Source: Candidatus Xiphinematobacter sp. (lineage in GTDB: Bacteria; Verrucomicrobiota; Verrucomicrobiia; Chthoniobacterales; Xiphinematobacteraceae). Taken from it: a stretch of DNA of 64,000 nt. The stretch spans positions 740,673-804,672 of the forward strand of contig CP068473.1 of the NCBI GenBank assembly GCA_016766635.1, given 5' to 3'. Shown here piece after piece: positions 55,735 to 64,000 of the stretch. How positions within the stretch are numbered: the stretch's first letter is position 1; every line of letters begins with the position of its first letter. The notes under the pieces were generated by a model. That model searched no databases. It saw only the letters and a program-made list of their open reading frames with translations, and was not told the origin of the DNA. Both the position numbers and the translations under genes were made by a program.

Positions 55735-56616
55735 ATGGAACTAACTCACTATCTTGCCGAGAAGGCTCGCTTGATAGACAAAGCGCTAGACGACTCATTG
55801 CCTCATCCATCTATTAAGCCAGAGAGCTTGCATCGTGCCATGCGCTACAGTCTTTTTGTGGGAGGAAAGCGTCTACGTCCCATTTTATGCATAGCTGCCT
55901 GTGAAATTTGTGGTGGAGAAGCAAAGGACGCCCTGCCAGCAGCCGTTGCCCTTGAGTGTGTTCATACCTATTCGCTCATTCATGACGATCTGCCTTGCTT
56001 GGACAATGACAATTTTCGCCGTGGTTGTCACACTACCCATAAGGTGTTCGGTGAGGCCATTGCCCTCTTAGCCGGAGATGCCTTATTGACGCTTGCATTT
56101 GAAATTCTTGCGAAGGCGCGTCCTACACTACGTTATGCTCCTCAGGTATTTCTATCTGAGCTTTCCCATGCTGCCGGCAGCCGCAAGCTCATTGCTGGAC
56201 AGGTAGCAGATCTAGAAGGAGAGGGAAAAAAGTGTAAGCTCTCGGAGCTTCGTTTCATTCATCGGTGTAAGACATCCGCAATGATCGTTGTCTCTCTACG
56301 TCTTGGTGCTATGACCGCTAATGCGACACCATCAAAGCTCGCTTCACTTACAACATTTGGCGCAAACCTTGGCCTCGCCTTCCAGATTGTTGACGACATT
56401 CTCGATGTCACCCAGACTACTGAGTGGCTTGGAAAAAGTGCGGGCAAGGACACTGTCGCTAGAAAGGCCACCTTTCCTGCCTACATGGGGGTCAAGGCTT
56501 CAAGGAGGGAGGCCGCGCGTCTCACTCACAACGCGCGCCGTGCCATTAGATCTTTTGGGTGCAGGGCCAGGCTCCTAAAGAAGCTGGCGCTCTTTTTGTT
56601 GGGACGTAAGAGCTAG
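55735..56616 (+). CDS. ispA: Polyprenyl synthetase, farnesyl diphosphate synthase-like
   Basis: Condenses IPP with allylic diphosphates, downstream of the MEP pathway (dxr at 13 kb). Conserved features: FVGGKRLRPILCIAACEI near residue 40, the first Asp-rich motif in YSLIHDDLPCLDND with four residues between the Asp pair and the next Asp (the bacterial FPP-synthase pattern), GEAIALLAGDALLTLAFEIL (20 residues), the Lys of the second half, and the second Asp-rich motif FQIVDDILDVT followed by GKSAGKD. ATG 55735 gives 293 residues; a GTG at 55696 is in frame. Chain length cannot be proved from sequence, but FPP is most likely. Confidence 0.9.
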   Translation: MELTHYLAEKARLIDKALDDSLPHPSIKPESLHRAMRYSLFVGGKRLRPILCIAACEICGGEAKDALPAAVALECVHTYSLIHDDLPCLDNDNFRRGCHTTHKVFGEAIALLAGDALLTLAFEILAKARPTLRYAPQVFLSELSHAAGSRKLIAGQVADLEGEGKKCKLSELRFIHRCKTSAMIVVSLRLGAMTANATPSKLASLTTFGANLGLAFQIVDDILDVTQTTEWLGKSAGKDTVARKATFPAYMGVKASRREAARLTHNARRAIRSFGCRARLLKKLALFLLGRKS

Positions 56617-57462
56617 TCCATTGGCCAATCTGGGAGAGAATTGCTGAGAGTGATAAATAAAGAAGCTCAAACTTTCCTATACACTCAGTGTATTCAATTA
56701 CCTTGCTAGGAAGTCGCCAAGCGCGAGGAATAGAGCGATTCATCATTGCTTGGCTCAGGATATGCAGGAGTTAGCAGCCACACAGTTGGATATTTTTTTA
56801 TGAGGGGATTTTTGCTGTCAAAATTCCAGTTTGCTCGACCATATTGCAAGGGGGCTCTCTATGTGAGCTGCTCAAAAAGCTTTTGTGTTTTTGTTGTTTT
56901 GCCTCTATGTTCGTGTTCGCCGAAAAGGCTGGAAGCGATATGATAGGTGAATCTGGCAAACTGTGAACTGCGGAGAGAATTTGGCAAAAGATCCAGTGAC
57001 TGCCTCCTTGGAGGGAACTCAGTGAGAAATAATAATCAACAGGTGGAGTTTGTGAGCGTGGGACATTTTGTTTCGGTTGGGCTCCGTATGGGTGGAACCA
57101 CGCCAAAGGGTGCTGCACGATAGGGCTTTTAAGATTTCCTTCCTCTTGGAGGACCTCCTCCTTAATGGGTTGGGTGGCCGGTTGTCGGCGCCAAGCACGT
57201 TCATCCATTCAGCCGTAACTGTACTTCGCTCTCCGGATCTATTTACCTGGCTTAAGGTGTACAGACGTACTATTGTCCCCCCGGTTGATATTGTAGGATG
57301 GGGTTCGTAAAGTGCTAAACTACAACACCATGGGGATGAAAAAAACCTCCTAGAAAGTCGGATAAAAAAGCCCGGTGCTGCCGTAACGGCCGCCCTTCTC
57401 GGTAGAGATTACACAGCAGTTGGTGACTCACACTGAACACCGGTCCCAGAAGGTCTAACCAG
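56617..57462. other. Gap of about 850 bases, no gene seen
   Basis: Neither strand holds a recognisable family. The longest open frame (56798-57208, minus) reads low-complexity and has no motif. In many bacteria dxs follows ispA, and I looked for DXS motifs without success. This may be an eroded former gene. Confidence 0.4.
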
Positions 57463-59193
57463 ATGCAATTCCAGTGCCAAGAAGACCTACGCCCGATAGT
57501 TAGAAAATGGCCTCTGGGAAGCGCACTGAGCGCCATCCTCCTTGCTATTTCTCTCCAGGCGGAGTGTTCAGCCACTCTACCATCATCTCTTTTTATTCCT
57601 TCTTCGATAGCGCGAAGCCCTTTCGTCGCGCCGTTCCAAACCACTCCTTTTTTTCTACCGACGTTTCTATCAATGCCCTTCTATTCTCGACAGTCCAGTT
57701 GGCTGTCGCCAACCCTCACGGCCAACTTTTCCGCCTCTGGAGTACTCTCCGTAACACCACCACTTACTGACGATGGAATTTCTCGTATCCGTTTTGCTAA
57801 GAAGAAGGAGCCCGTAATCGGTAATACTAAGAAGCTTACTCTCAACGATGCCGTACGATATGCGCTTCGGCATAATCCAGAAATCCTGCGTTCTATTCAG
57901 CAAATCCGATCTATCCATGGGAAGCTTATTAGCACGCGCGCCCAGCTTTTACCACGACTTATCGCAACTATCGCTCTTCGAGATGCGCCATCTTCACCTG
58001 TCCCTCCTGCCTTCAGTGAAGTTTCACCTGCAGATAGTTCCCCAACAAAATTGCCTAGTAGGCATGGCGTGGCGAATCGCCTTTCTTGGAATGCGCAACT
58101 CAGCGTCCAACAGCTGATATTCGACGGAGGAGGAAAACTAGCTAGCATGCAAGCCGTCAAGCACCAGGAAGCCATGTCCTTCTTTGCCCTCTGTGGCACG
58201 ATTGATAGCGTTATCGCGCAGGTCAAGACTGCATTCTTTCGAGTCATTCTCAACCGCACTCTCGTCGCAGTCCAGGAGCGATCAGTTGCTATGCTAGAAA
58301 ATCAGCTAGAAAACCAAAAGAGGCGTTACCAGGTGGGCACCGCTCCGAAGCTTAGCGTACTGCAGGCGCAAGCGGCTACAGCTAGCGCAGCGTCTACTCT
58401 TGTTACGGTTCAAAACGACTTACGTATTTCTCAACATCAACTTGTCAAACTTCTTGGAATGAACTACGCGGGGTATGCAGAGATTCCCTTGCATGTGATA
58501 GGGGATCTAGAAGTGAGGTTCCACACCATCTCACCGGCAGAGTCCGTTCGAGAAGGACTTACTCGGAATTCGACTCTAAAAGCTCAGCGAGAACACGTCC
58601 TCTCGCAGGTAGCCCTAGTTCAGGAAGTCCTTTCCGGCAGATATCCCAAGATCACGTTAGGTGGCGGATACCTCATTCAAGATAACGCTCGTTCCTACAT
58701 TGGAGGATGGTTTTGTGGCCTTAATGGGACTTGGAATATTCTTGGTGGGAGTGGTCAAGTCAGACAATCTAAGGCGCAGTTGAAGCAGTCCGTCATCAGC
58801 TACAATGATAATGTGCGTTCCATTGTCGCCAGCGTCCAGAAAAATGTTGCCAACTTACGACAGGCTCAAGAGATTATAAGGAGCCAACAGGCCAGCGTAG
58901 TGCAGGCTATGGAGGAACTACGCTTGGCACGTGAGCAATGCGACAGTGGTATAGGGACTCAACTGGAAGTTTTCGATGCCAAGATTAAATTACTCCAGTC
59001 ACAAGCCGCTGTCCTTCAGGCACGGTTTGGTTATATCCAGGCCCTAGCACAGTATGAGTCCATACTTTCCCTCAATACCCTACACATAGAGCCCAGAGAC
59101 CTCTTAACTGATAAAGAGAAACAGCGTTTTGAGAGAGCAATGGTACTGGATAAAACCCTTCCGATTGTGCAGGCAATGCGTTTAAGCGAGTAA
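57463..59193 (+). CDS. TolC-like outer-membrane efflux protein
   Basis: Outer-membrane channel of the OEP family that pairs with tripartite efflux pumps or type I secretion. The N-terminus has a hydrophobic stretch (SALSAILLAISLQAECSA) that probably is a signal peptide with a long basic N-region. An unusual serine/proline/phenylalanine-rich insert runs to about residue 115. From LTLNDAVRYALRHNPEILRS (20 residues) onward two OEP repeats follow, with QLSVQQLIFDGG, VKTAFFRVILNRTLVAVQER (20 residues), ENQKRRYQVGTAPKLSVLQA (20 residues), and in the second half LRLAREQCDSGIGTQLEVFD (20 residues) and AVLQARFGYIQALAQYES. 576 residues, somewhat long because of the insert. No membrane-fusion or inner-membrane partner gene lies beside it. 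Confidence 0.88.
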   Translation: MQFQCQEDLRPIVRKWPLGSALSAILLAISLQAECSATLPSSLFIPSSIARSPFVAPFQTTPFFLPTFLSMPFYSRQSSWLSPTLTANFSASGVLSVTPPLTDDGISRIRFAKKKEPVIGNTKKLTLNDAVRYALRHNPEILRSIQQIRSIHGKLISTRAQLLPRLIATIALRDAPSSPVPPAFSEVSPADSSPTKLPSRHGVANRLSWNAQLSVQQLIFDGGGKLASMQAVKHQEAMSFFALCGTIDSVIAQVKTAFFRVILNRTLVAVQERSVAMLENQLENQKRRYQVGTAPKLSVLQAQAATASAASTLVTVQNDLRISQHQLVKLLGMNYAGYAEIPLHVIGDLEVRFHTISPAESVREGLTRNSTLKAQREHVLSQVALVQEVLSGRYPKITLGGGYLIQDNARSYIGGWFCGLNGTWNILGGSGQVRQSKAQLKQSVISYNDNVRSIVASVQKNVANLRQAQEIIRSQQASVVQAMEELRLAREQCDSGIGTQLEVFDAKIKLLQSQAAVLQARFGYIQALAQYESILSLNTLHIEPRDLLTDKEKQRFERAMVLDKTLPIVQAMRLSE

Positions 59194-59302
59194 ACTCCCT
59201 AACGCCTGTTCGTCTCTGCAACAAATTCATAACAATACCCACCACTCTTCAAACTCGGCGGATGGTCCTAGAAATATGGATGAGGATCTGTTGTTATCTA
59301 AC

Positions 59303-59331
59303 CCCTTGTAGAAGGGCTCCCCCCTTCGGGG
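59303..59331. other. Overlapping alternative hairpins after tolC
   Basis: CCCTT-GTAG-AAGGG (59303-59316) and GAAGGG-CTCCC-CCCTTC (59311-59327) share the same GAAGGG strand, and a small UUCG-type hairpin is also possible. No T-run follows. Confidence 0.3.
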
Positions 59332-59391
59332 CCAACAAAACCGGCCTCAAGGATAAGGAAAATTCCATAGGGCCTTTTGTAAGGTGTGATT

Positions 59392-60294
59392 TCACGATGC
59401 TATCGCGCCGCCTTTGGGGTAGCTACCCAGAATCTTCATGGTCAGACAGCATCTAGACAGCTGCTCTAGCAGGCAGTTTTTGGCTTGTAGCTGCGTGCTG
59501 TGTCCTTCTGCTTCCATCAAGAAGAGAAGATCCTCAGTATCTCTCTTCCCGGTGGCCGGTTGGCTAGCCAGTGGTCCAAGAGCAATGGAACGCCCTTTAA
59601 GGGGCTCTAGGACGGCTAGCGCCTCAGGTTTGTTTTCTAGGCGAAGCAGGAGTAGGGTGCGGTCTGATCCTGAAGGAGAGGTCGGAATACGACTGAGGAC
59701 TAAAAACCGGTCTCTCTGCTCTCCCTCTCTAGAATCTAGTAGGATTTCTGCGCATATGCTTAGCTCGGTCCTTGCTAAGTCGCTTAGTACTTGTGCTACT
59801 GCCAAGTTTTTTACTTCGGTAGAGCCGACAGGGATTACTCCGCAGTCCGCTTCACTTTCAGAGACTCTTCTGAACACTTCCGAGGCTTCCTGAAAAAAGG
59901 TATATTTTACAGCGGAACCAAAACGGCGGCGCGCTGCCTGATGAGTAATTCCAGCTATCAGTCCTAAACAGGCTACCGTTATCTCCTTCTCTAAGGCGCG
60001 GCAGGCGGAAATAATTTCTCGATAGATAGCATGAACTGAAGCTGCAGATAAGGCACTTTCATTTTTCTCCGCCAAGTGGCGAAGCAATTTTTCCTCCCTA
60101 TCGGGAGCATAGATAGGAAGACCCTCCTGACGTTTCAGATCCCCTATCCTGCGGACCGTGGTGACACGTTGGCTTAAAAGCGATAGAATCTGCGTGTCTA
60201 CTGCATCGATTTGTTCTCTTAGGGTCTGCAACTTAGTAGGGATTCCTACAGAGGTGGTTTCCTGCTGTTGGCTAATGGGTAGTATATCAGCCAT
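59392..60294 (-). CDS. pheA: PheA: chorismate mutase with internally deleted prephenate dehydratase domain
   Basis: P-protein fusion for phenylalanine synthesis, in decay. The AroQ chorismate mutase domain (residues about 22-102) looks intact: LREQIDAVDTQILSLLSQR, GDLKRQEGLPIYAPDREEKL (20 residues) and HAIYREIISACRALE. The dehydratase domain starts at VACLGLIAGITHQAARRRFG (20 residues; normally a GPxGTFSH-type motif) and runs to LSICAEILL near residue 186, then jumps straight to DRFLVLSR. About 80 residues that should lie between are missing, including the region around the catalytic Thr; the TRF motif is DRF. The ACT domain follows but its ESRP effector motif reads ASQP. The frame is otherwise open. 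ATG 60294 chosen; GTG 60324 is possible. Mutase activity may remain; dehydratase activity is unlikely. Confidence 0.8.
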   Translation of the reverse strand: MADILPISQQQETTSVGIPTKLQTLREQIDAVDTQILSLLSQRVTTVRRIGDLKRQEGLPIYAPDREEKLLRHLAEKNESALSAASVHAIYREIISACRALEKEITVACLGLIAGITHQAARRRFGSAVKYTFFQEASEVFRRVSESEADCGVIPVGSTEVKNLAVAQVLSDLARTELSICAEILLDSREGEQRDRFLVLSRIPTSPSGSDRTLLLLRLENKPEALAVLEPLKGRSIALGPLASQPATGKRDTEDLLFLMEAEGHSTQLQAKNCLLEQLSRCCLTMKILGSYPKGGAIAS

Positions 60295-60324
60295 GGTTTC
60301 AACTCTGGCCTTTACTCTGCTCAC

Positions 60325-60883
60325 ATGGTTTACGTGCCCTTGGGAGAGGCAGACCCATTGTTAGGGGAGACATAGTCTAGATAGGTCCTTGATTCGTTGG
60401 AGAGCCTTGAACTTTAGCCTTGCCTTACTTGGGCAGAATATTCGTTGTCCATCGCGTCATCCGGTACGGCGCAGGAGAAAAAAACCGCTAGTTTTTCTCC
60501 TTTTCCTCCTGAAATGGAGGAAGGGACACGTAATTCCCTCCACCACAAAAGTGTCTTAGAAATAAAGTGGAGGCACCCAATGTAAACGTATGCCAGAATA
60601 GGATTCTCCATTTGGTAGTTACTCGGATACGTTCAAATTGCTCCGTTCAGGAGGGTTCCATAGGGAAAACAGCAAGGTCATCCTGGAAGTAAATCTTTGC
60701 CGCAGCCCAGTGAGTGCGGATTGCCGAACAGGACCGCGACCATGCGACCATTAGAATGGGAAGCTTCCTCGGGTCAAGATGCATTCCTGCGAATGCCTCC
60801 CCTTATGGCTAAAGTGTAAAGTATGAACTGTAAAATTGCCCGACAATCTCTCTGCGATACCTATTTCTAGAGTCGTCATTGCT
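60325..60883. other. Gap of about 560 bases, no gene seen
   Basis: Lies upstream of pheA and downstream of hpf. No recognisable coding region or RNA. In many bacteria hpf is followed by hprK and rapZ; no motif of either is visible. Confidence 0.4.
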
Positions 60884-61243
60884 CTATCGTCTCTTGTACC
60901 CACGCTTGCTACCCTCCTTGGAAAGTTGCGAAATGTGCTTCTCCCGTTCTTGGATTCTTGTCTTACGCTTACGCAAAAGCCTTGCTAGTTTTGTGGAGAC
61001 TTTATCAATGGCAGCATAAAGGTCGTCCTCAGCGTCTTCTGCGTAAATGTCTGGACCTGGAATTGCTAGGTGAACCTTAATCACATATTTTTTCGTTCGT
61101 GTCTCGTCATGAAGAAGAACTACGTGGGCTGCTAAGATCTGCTCTGTCATCTCTTCCAAGTGGGAAATTTTGTTTGCTACATACGAATGGATGGCGGCCG
61201 TCAGGACTAGATGCCGAGGACTAAGATGAATGTGCATAGGCAC
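60884..61243 (-). CDS. hpf: Ribosome hibernation promoting factor/RaiA family protein
   Basis: Small dsRBD-fold protein that binds 30S subunits when growth stops. 119 residues, a short-type HPF: IHLSPRHLVLTAAIHSYVAN (20 residues), the HLEEM and VVLLHDETRTKKYVIKVHLA (20 residues) strands, and DIYAEDAEDDLYAAIDKVST (20 residues) with KLARLLRKRKTRIQE. The tail is basic (SKRGYKRR). No C-terminal dimerisation domain of the long form is present. ATG 61243 or the next ATG two codons later. rpoN, often upstream of hpf, is not seen; a 1.3-kb empty region lies there instead. Confidence 0.92.
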   Translation of the reverse strand: MPMHIHLSPRHLVLTAAIHSYVANKISHLEEMTEQILAAHVVLLHDETRTKKYVIKVHLAIPGPDIYAEDAEDDLYAAIDKVSTKLARLLRKRKTRIQEREKHISQLSKEGSKRGYKRR

Positions 61244-61574
61244 ATGCTAATAAATAAGAGAGAAAGCTGCGAGAAAATAACCAGTGGCTTCCTTTGTCGG
61301 CAGGCATCATAAGTGGTCGTAATCCCCTCTATAAACAATGGGGGTCGAAATAGAGGGGCAGATGTTCTAAGCTTAGAAGCTTAGTGCCGAGAAGACTTTA
61401 TAATCCCGATAGGGCCATCGCCCAGATGGCCTTGTTGTCCTATCCATGCCCAGTGCAACGGAGTATGTTCCTGCTGGCAAAGGCAGTCATCACGAGAGAT
61501 CTTTTTCCTTGTCTCATATTCCGAGAAGTACTTACGTGCTAAGATGCGCGGGAGCGGGGACTCTATTACCCTTA

Positions 61575-61599
61575 TTGAGCTTTGAGCTCAAAGATTTTT
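61575..61599 (+). terminator. Terminator-like hairpin in empty region
   Basis: TTGAGC (61575-61580), loop TTTGA, GCTCAA (61586-61591), then AGATTTTT. The stem and T-run fit a weak intrinsic terminator on the + strand, with no protein gene upstream of it on that strand. Confidence 0.4.
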
Positions 61600-61721
61600 C
61601 CTGTGAAAGATCACCGTTGCGCCCTCTGATGTGTTAGAGGTGGGGTGCAACCACGAGAACGAGAACACGAGGCAGCAGTCGAGGCAGAAGTAAAAGACAC
61701 CCGCTATCCCAGGGCAGATTA

Positions 61722-61739
61722 GGGAATTTTGGGAATTTT
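61722..61739. repeat. 9-bp perfect tandem duplication
   Basis: GGGAATTTT at 61722-61730 and 61731-61739. Confidence 0.85.
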
Positions 61740-62370
61740 ACTAGGGGTGGGGGGGACTGCCCTGCCTTCATAGGCACTTCAATTCTCAGGCACATAATAC
61801 AAAAAGAAGCTCTCTACCACGCCAGTTGATAACCACCAAGAGGAATTGGAGGATGAATTCCGGCAATCTGCTAGTAGAAGAAGAAGAGGATACAAGTTGG
61901 CCTAGGGCAGTAAGGCCTTTGTCCGGAAAACATGATCCTCCAGTTAGTATTCTCTATAGCATTGGCGCGATAGACTGCAAATTCGGCTGCCGCCAAAAGG
62001 AATATCCCCAAACTAAGGACAGGCCTGAAAAAAACGTCCTTCTACTCTGAAACCTTCCGTATGTGCAGAATGTCTAGGCAGCATTCTACCCACCCTTTGA
62101 AGGGAGTTGAAGTAGTCCATGGTAATTTACTGAATTGATCCGCCGAGTAGCTTTTGGCCTGAGTTTTTCCTGAGGGAAAAGATTGACTTCTTTGCTATCT
62201 TCCCACCCACAGGTTTTCCTTAAGTACTTCTCTGGAGGCCGTCAGAGCCCCCATTTTCTCGTCCATTTTATGGAAGAATGCGTTTTCTCCTTAGGATGGG
62301 GAGGGAAGAGGGGGGTGCACTCCCATTTTGGGGGGGGGAGCAACTCTCAATCTATTTAATAATCCGACCT

Positions 62371-62386
62371 AGAGCAGGCCTGCTCT
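62371..62386. repeat. 16-bp perfect palindrome
   Basis: AGAGCAGGCCTGCTCT is its own reverse complement. It could be a dyad operator or chance; there is no gene close enough to assign. Confidence 0.6.
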
Positions 62387-62566
62387 GTCCCTCTTAGACG
62401 TAGGAGGCCATGCTAGTTTCTCAAGGAGTCCAAGGGAGAGAAGCCAATGGTATTTGATTATTTCTTATTTCTTCAGGGATATAATGGGTCAATTGCTCCA
62501 GAATGCCCCTTTCCCAGCCGGTGAGACTAGCTGAGCGGCTGAGCGAGCAGACAAAGCACCCAGCTT

Positions 62567-63598
62567 CTACTGAAGATGGAAGTTTACATTTTTCCTCTTT
62601 GTGGACTTATAGGGTACGAGAGGTGGAGGGGACATCCCTACCTTCTGGTAGGCACGTGCAGTGGCGACACGCCCTTGAGCCGTTCGTTGAAGATAGCCCT
62701 GCATGATTAGGTATGGTTCATGCACCTCTTCTAACGTTCCTGCTTCTTCCCCAACAGCCACTGCAAGCGAACTAATCCCGACAGGCCCTCCATTAAACTT
62801 GTCGATGATGACCCTCAGGATGTGTTTATCCATTCTGTCAACACCTTCCTCATCAATTTCTAGCATTGTCAGAGCCCGAGCAGCTATCTCCCGAGTAACA
62901 GTGCCAGAAAACCGAACTTGGGCGTAATCCCGCACCCAGTAAAGCAAATTGTTAGCGATACGTGGGGTGCCACGGGAACGACGGGCAATCTCTAGGGCGC
63001 TAGCTGCATCGACAACGATGTCTAGCAAGCTAGCACTACGCTCCACAATCTTTTGTAAATGAGCGACGCCATAGTAATCTAACCTACAGATCATATCAAA
63101 TCGAGAGCGCAGTGGGGATGAAATCATCCCAGAACGGGTGGTAGCACCAACAAGGGTGAACTTGGAAAGATTGAGGCGGATACTGCGTGCACTGGGACCT
63201 TGATCAATAACGATATCTAACCTGAAATCTTCCATAGCGGGATAGAGATACTCCTCAATGGCAGGTTGTAAACGGTGTATTTCGTCAATGAACAATACTC
63301 CCCCATGTGGTATATCCGCTAGGAGTCCCGCAAGGTCTCCAGCTCTTTCAAGTAGGGGCCCGCTAGTAGTCTTCACGCTAGTCCCTACGGCCCCGCCAAT
63401 AATATTGGCCAGCGTAGTTTTCCCTAGACCGGGCGGGCCACTCAAAAGGATGTGTCGCAGAACATCCCCACGCTTCTGTGCGGCCTCTACCATTAGTTGC
63501 AATCTCCCCACAGTTTTTTCTTGGCCATAAAACTGTTCAAATACAGAGGGACGCAGAGACTCCAGCGACGTCCTAGATGTTTCTTGAGGACTTTTCAC
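62567..63598 (-). CDS. ruvB: Holliday junction branch migration ATPase RuvB
   Basis: AAA+ motor of RuvABC. 343 residues. [20 protein letters not shown] (20 residues) at the start, Walker [19 protein letters not shown] near residue 53, Walker [11 protein letters not shown], sensor 1 [10 protein letters not shown], arginine-finger region [14 protein letters not shown], sensor 2 [20 protein letters not shown] (20 residues), and the winged-helix C-domain with [20 protein letters not shown] (20 residues) and [17 protein letters not shown]. All motor motifs are intact. ruvA and ruvC are not in this window. The ATG is 63598. Confidence 0.97.
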   Translation of the reverse strand: MKSPQETSRTSLESLRPSVFEQFYGQEKTVGRLQLMVEAAQKRGDVLRHILLSGPPGLGKTTLANIIGGAVGTSVKTTSGPLLERAGDLAGLLADIPHGGVLFIDEIHRLQPAIEEYLYPAMEDFRLDIVIDQGPSARSIRLNLSKFTLVGATTRSGMISSPLRSRFDMICRLDYYGVAHLQKIVERSASLLDIVVDAASALEIARRSRGTPRIANNLLYWVRDYAQVRFSGTVTREIAARALTMLEIDEEGVDRMDKHILRVIIDKFNGGPVGISSLAVAVGEEAGTLEEVHEPYLIMQGYLQRTAQGRVATARAYQKVGMSPPPLVPYKSTKRKNVNFHLQ

Positions 63599-63742
63599 CT
63601 AAAAAAAATAATGCCCTGCAATAAAGAGGGGATGGTGGGGACAAGCGGCACACAAAAGGACGTTCGAGATAAATTCCTGTTTCTGTCAATGGCAAAACTC
63701 TCAAAGAGAGTGGAAAGTATACGGTAGCCAGGAAGTGGATTA

Positions 63743-64000
63743 TCAATGATCCAGGGCTAACCAGCACACTTCTGACCAGAATGGAACAAAAAAGAATAAA
63801 GGTGAGGAATGCAAAAGTACCATGTCCAGGGAAATAAAAATCGGACTTGAAAGGCCACCCACGCAGCAGCCGTAATAGTGGAAACAAAGGGCGAGTGCTC
63901 TACCCAGTTGCATTTCTTCTCCCACTCCAAAGAAGATCTGAATAAGAATCCAAAAGACGAGCAAGAAAACAGAGAGGTAGAGTCTAACCCGTAGAGGAGA
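63743..64000 (-). pseudogene. C-terminal remnant of a membrane protein, possibly rhomboid-like (partial)
   Basis: The minus-strand frame is open from the window edge and begins SPLRVRLYLSVFLLVFWIL, a basic turn followed by a long hydrophobic helix, then a short loop GVGEEMQLG. It resembles the last helices of rhomboid-family proteases in layout only. Conserved His/Gly residues expected later are not readable in one frame; a neighbouring frame reads ITAAAWVAFQ, suggesting a shift. The start lies outside the window, so this is a weak call. Confidence 0.3.

Larger units (their letters stand above)
61244..62566. other. Longest empty region (1.3 kb), hairpin-rich
   Basis: No recognised protein gene on either strand. 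It holds a run of perfect hairpins on the + strand at 61324-61358 (CCCCTCTA/TAGAGGGG), 61367-61384 (CTAAGCTT/AAGCTTAG) and 61413-61431 (GGCCATC/GATGGCC), a terminator-like hairpin at 61575-61599, a 16-bp perfect palindrome at 62371-62386, a 9-bp tandem repeat at 61722-61739 and a G9 run at 62330-62338. It could be an eroded gene (rpoN often precedes hpf), a structured RNA, or neutral sequence. Confidence 0.45.

Noticed and set aside
1-64000. tRNA, rRNA, riboswitch and CRISPR elements
   Set aside because: I scanned spacers for tRNA D-loop and T-loop patterns (GGTTCGAATCC-like), common riboswitch cores and regularly spaced repeats by eye and found none; a covariance search would be decisive.

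Overview
The window is a stretch of bacterial chromosome with about 50 intact or recognisable protein genes, all housekeeping or core metabolism. I saw no insertion sequence, phage, CRISPR array, rRNA or tRNA. The gene content (MEP isoprenoid synthesis, a BamD-like/LptE pair, MsbA-type exporter, RmuC, a stand-alone 5'-3' exonuclease instead of a full PolA, GatCA amidotransferase, GrpE-DnaJ, a nusA-infB-rbfA-nrnA-truB-ribF cluster) fits a Gram-negative of the PVC group, most likely Verrucomicrobia. Non-coding gaps of 0.4-1.3 kb, clearly broken genes and hollowed-out domains suggest a genome in reductive decay, such as a verrucomicrobial endosymbiont of the Candidatus Xiphinematobacter type. That assignment is inference, not demonstrated here.

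Layout. 1-7.9 kb: rmuC (cut by the window edge), transketolase, 5'-3' exonuclease, a BamD-like TPR protein, lptE, rsmI and asd. 7.88-8.52 kb: a 638-bp module bounded by 79-bp perfect inverted repeats that encloses a 40-residue lipoprotein gene. 8.8-16.7 kb: nif3-like, ychF, a nitrilase-family amidase, pncC, dxr-cdsA, recA and nth. 16.8-19.2 kb: a glucosyl-3-phosphoglycerate-synthase-like gene and a glycosyltransferase pseudogene carrying a 20-bp tandem duplication. 19.4-26.2 kb: the nusA to ribF information-processing cluster. 26.3-27.1 kb: a shattered D-Ala-D-Ala carboxypeptidase. 27.2-34.9 kb: pfk, gatA/gatC, purH, an MsbA-like exporter and a lipoprotein. 35.4-40.7 kb: grpE-dnaJ-nnr, aroD and a UDP-glucuronate decarboxylase. 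41.1-47.5 kb: feoB/feoA, apt, gpmI and a sugar:proton symporter. 48.1-52.9 kb: a complete pyruvate dehydrogenase operon (pdhA-pdhB-pdhC-lpd). 53.4-64 kb: mnmG, an FPP-synthase-like gene, a TolC-like protein, a chorismate mutase/prephenate dehydratase with its catalytic core deleted, hpf, ruvB and a membrane-protein remnant, with long empty spacers.

Together the genes describe sugar uptake, glycolysis through PFK and GpmI to acetyl-CoA by PDH, a transketolase branch, isoprenoid, phospholipid and outer-membrane assembly, iron(II) uptake, parts of the aspartate-family and aromatic amino-acid pathways, purine synthesis and salvage, FAD synthesis, and the usual translation, repair and chaperone functions. 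The points most worth a second look are the inverted-repeat lipoprotein module, the hollowed PheA, the two pseudogenes, recurrent short tandem duplications, and a 1.3-kb gap with a run of hairpins.
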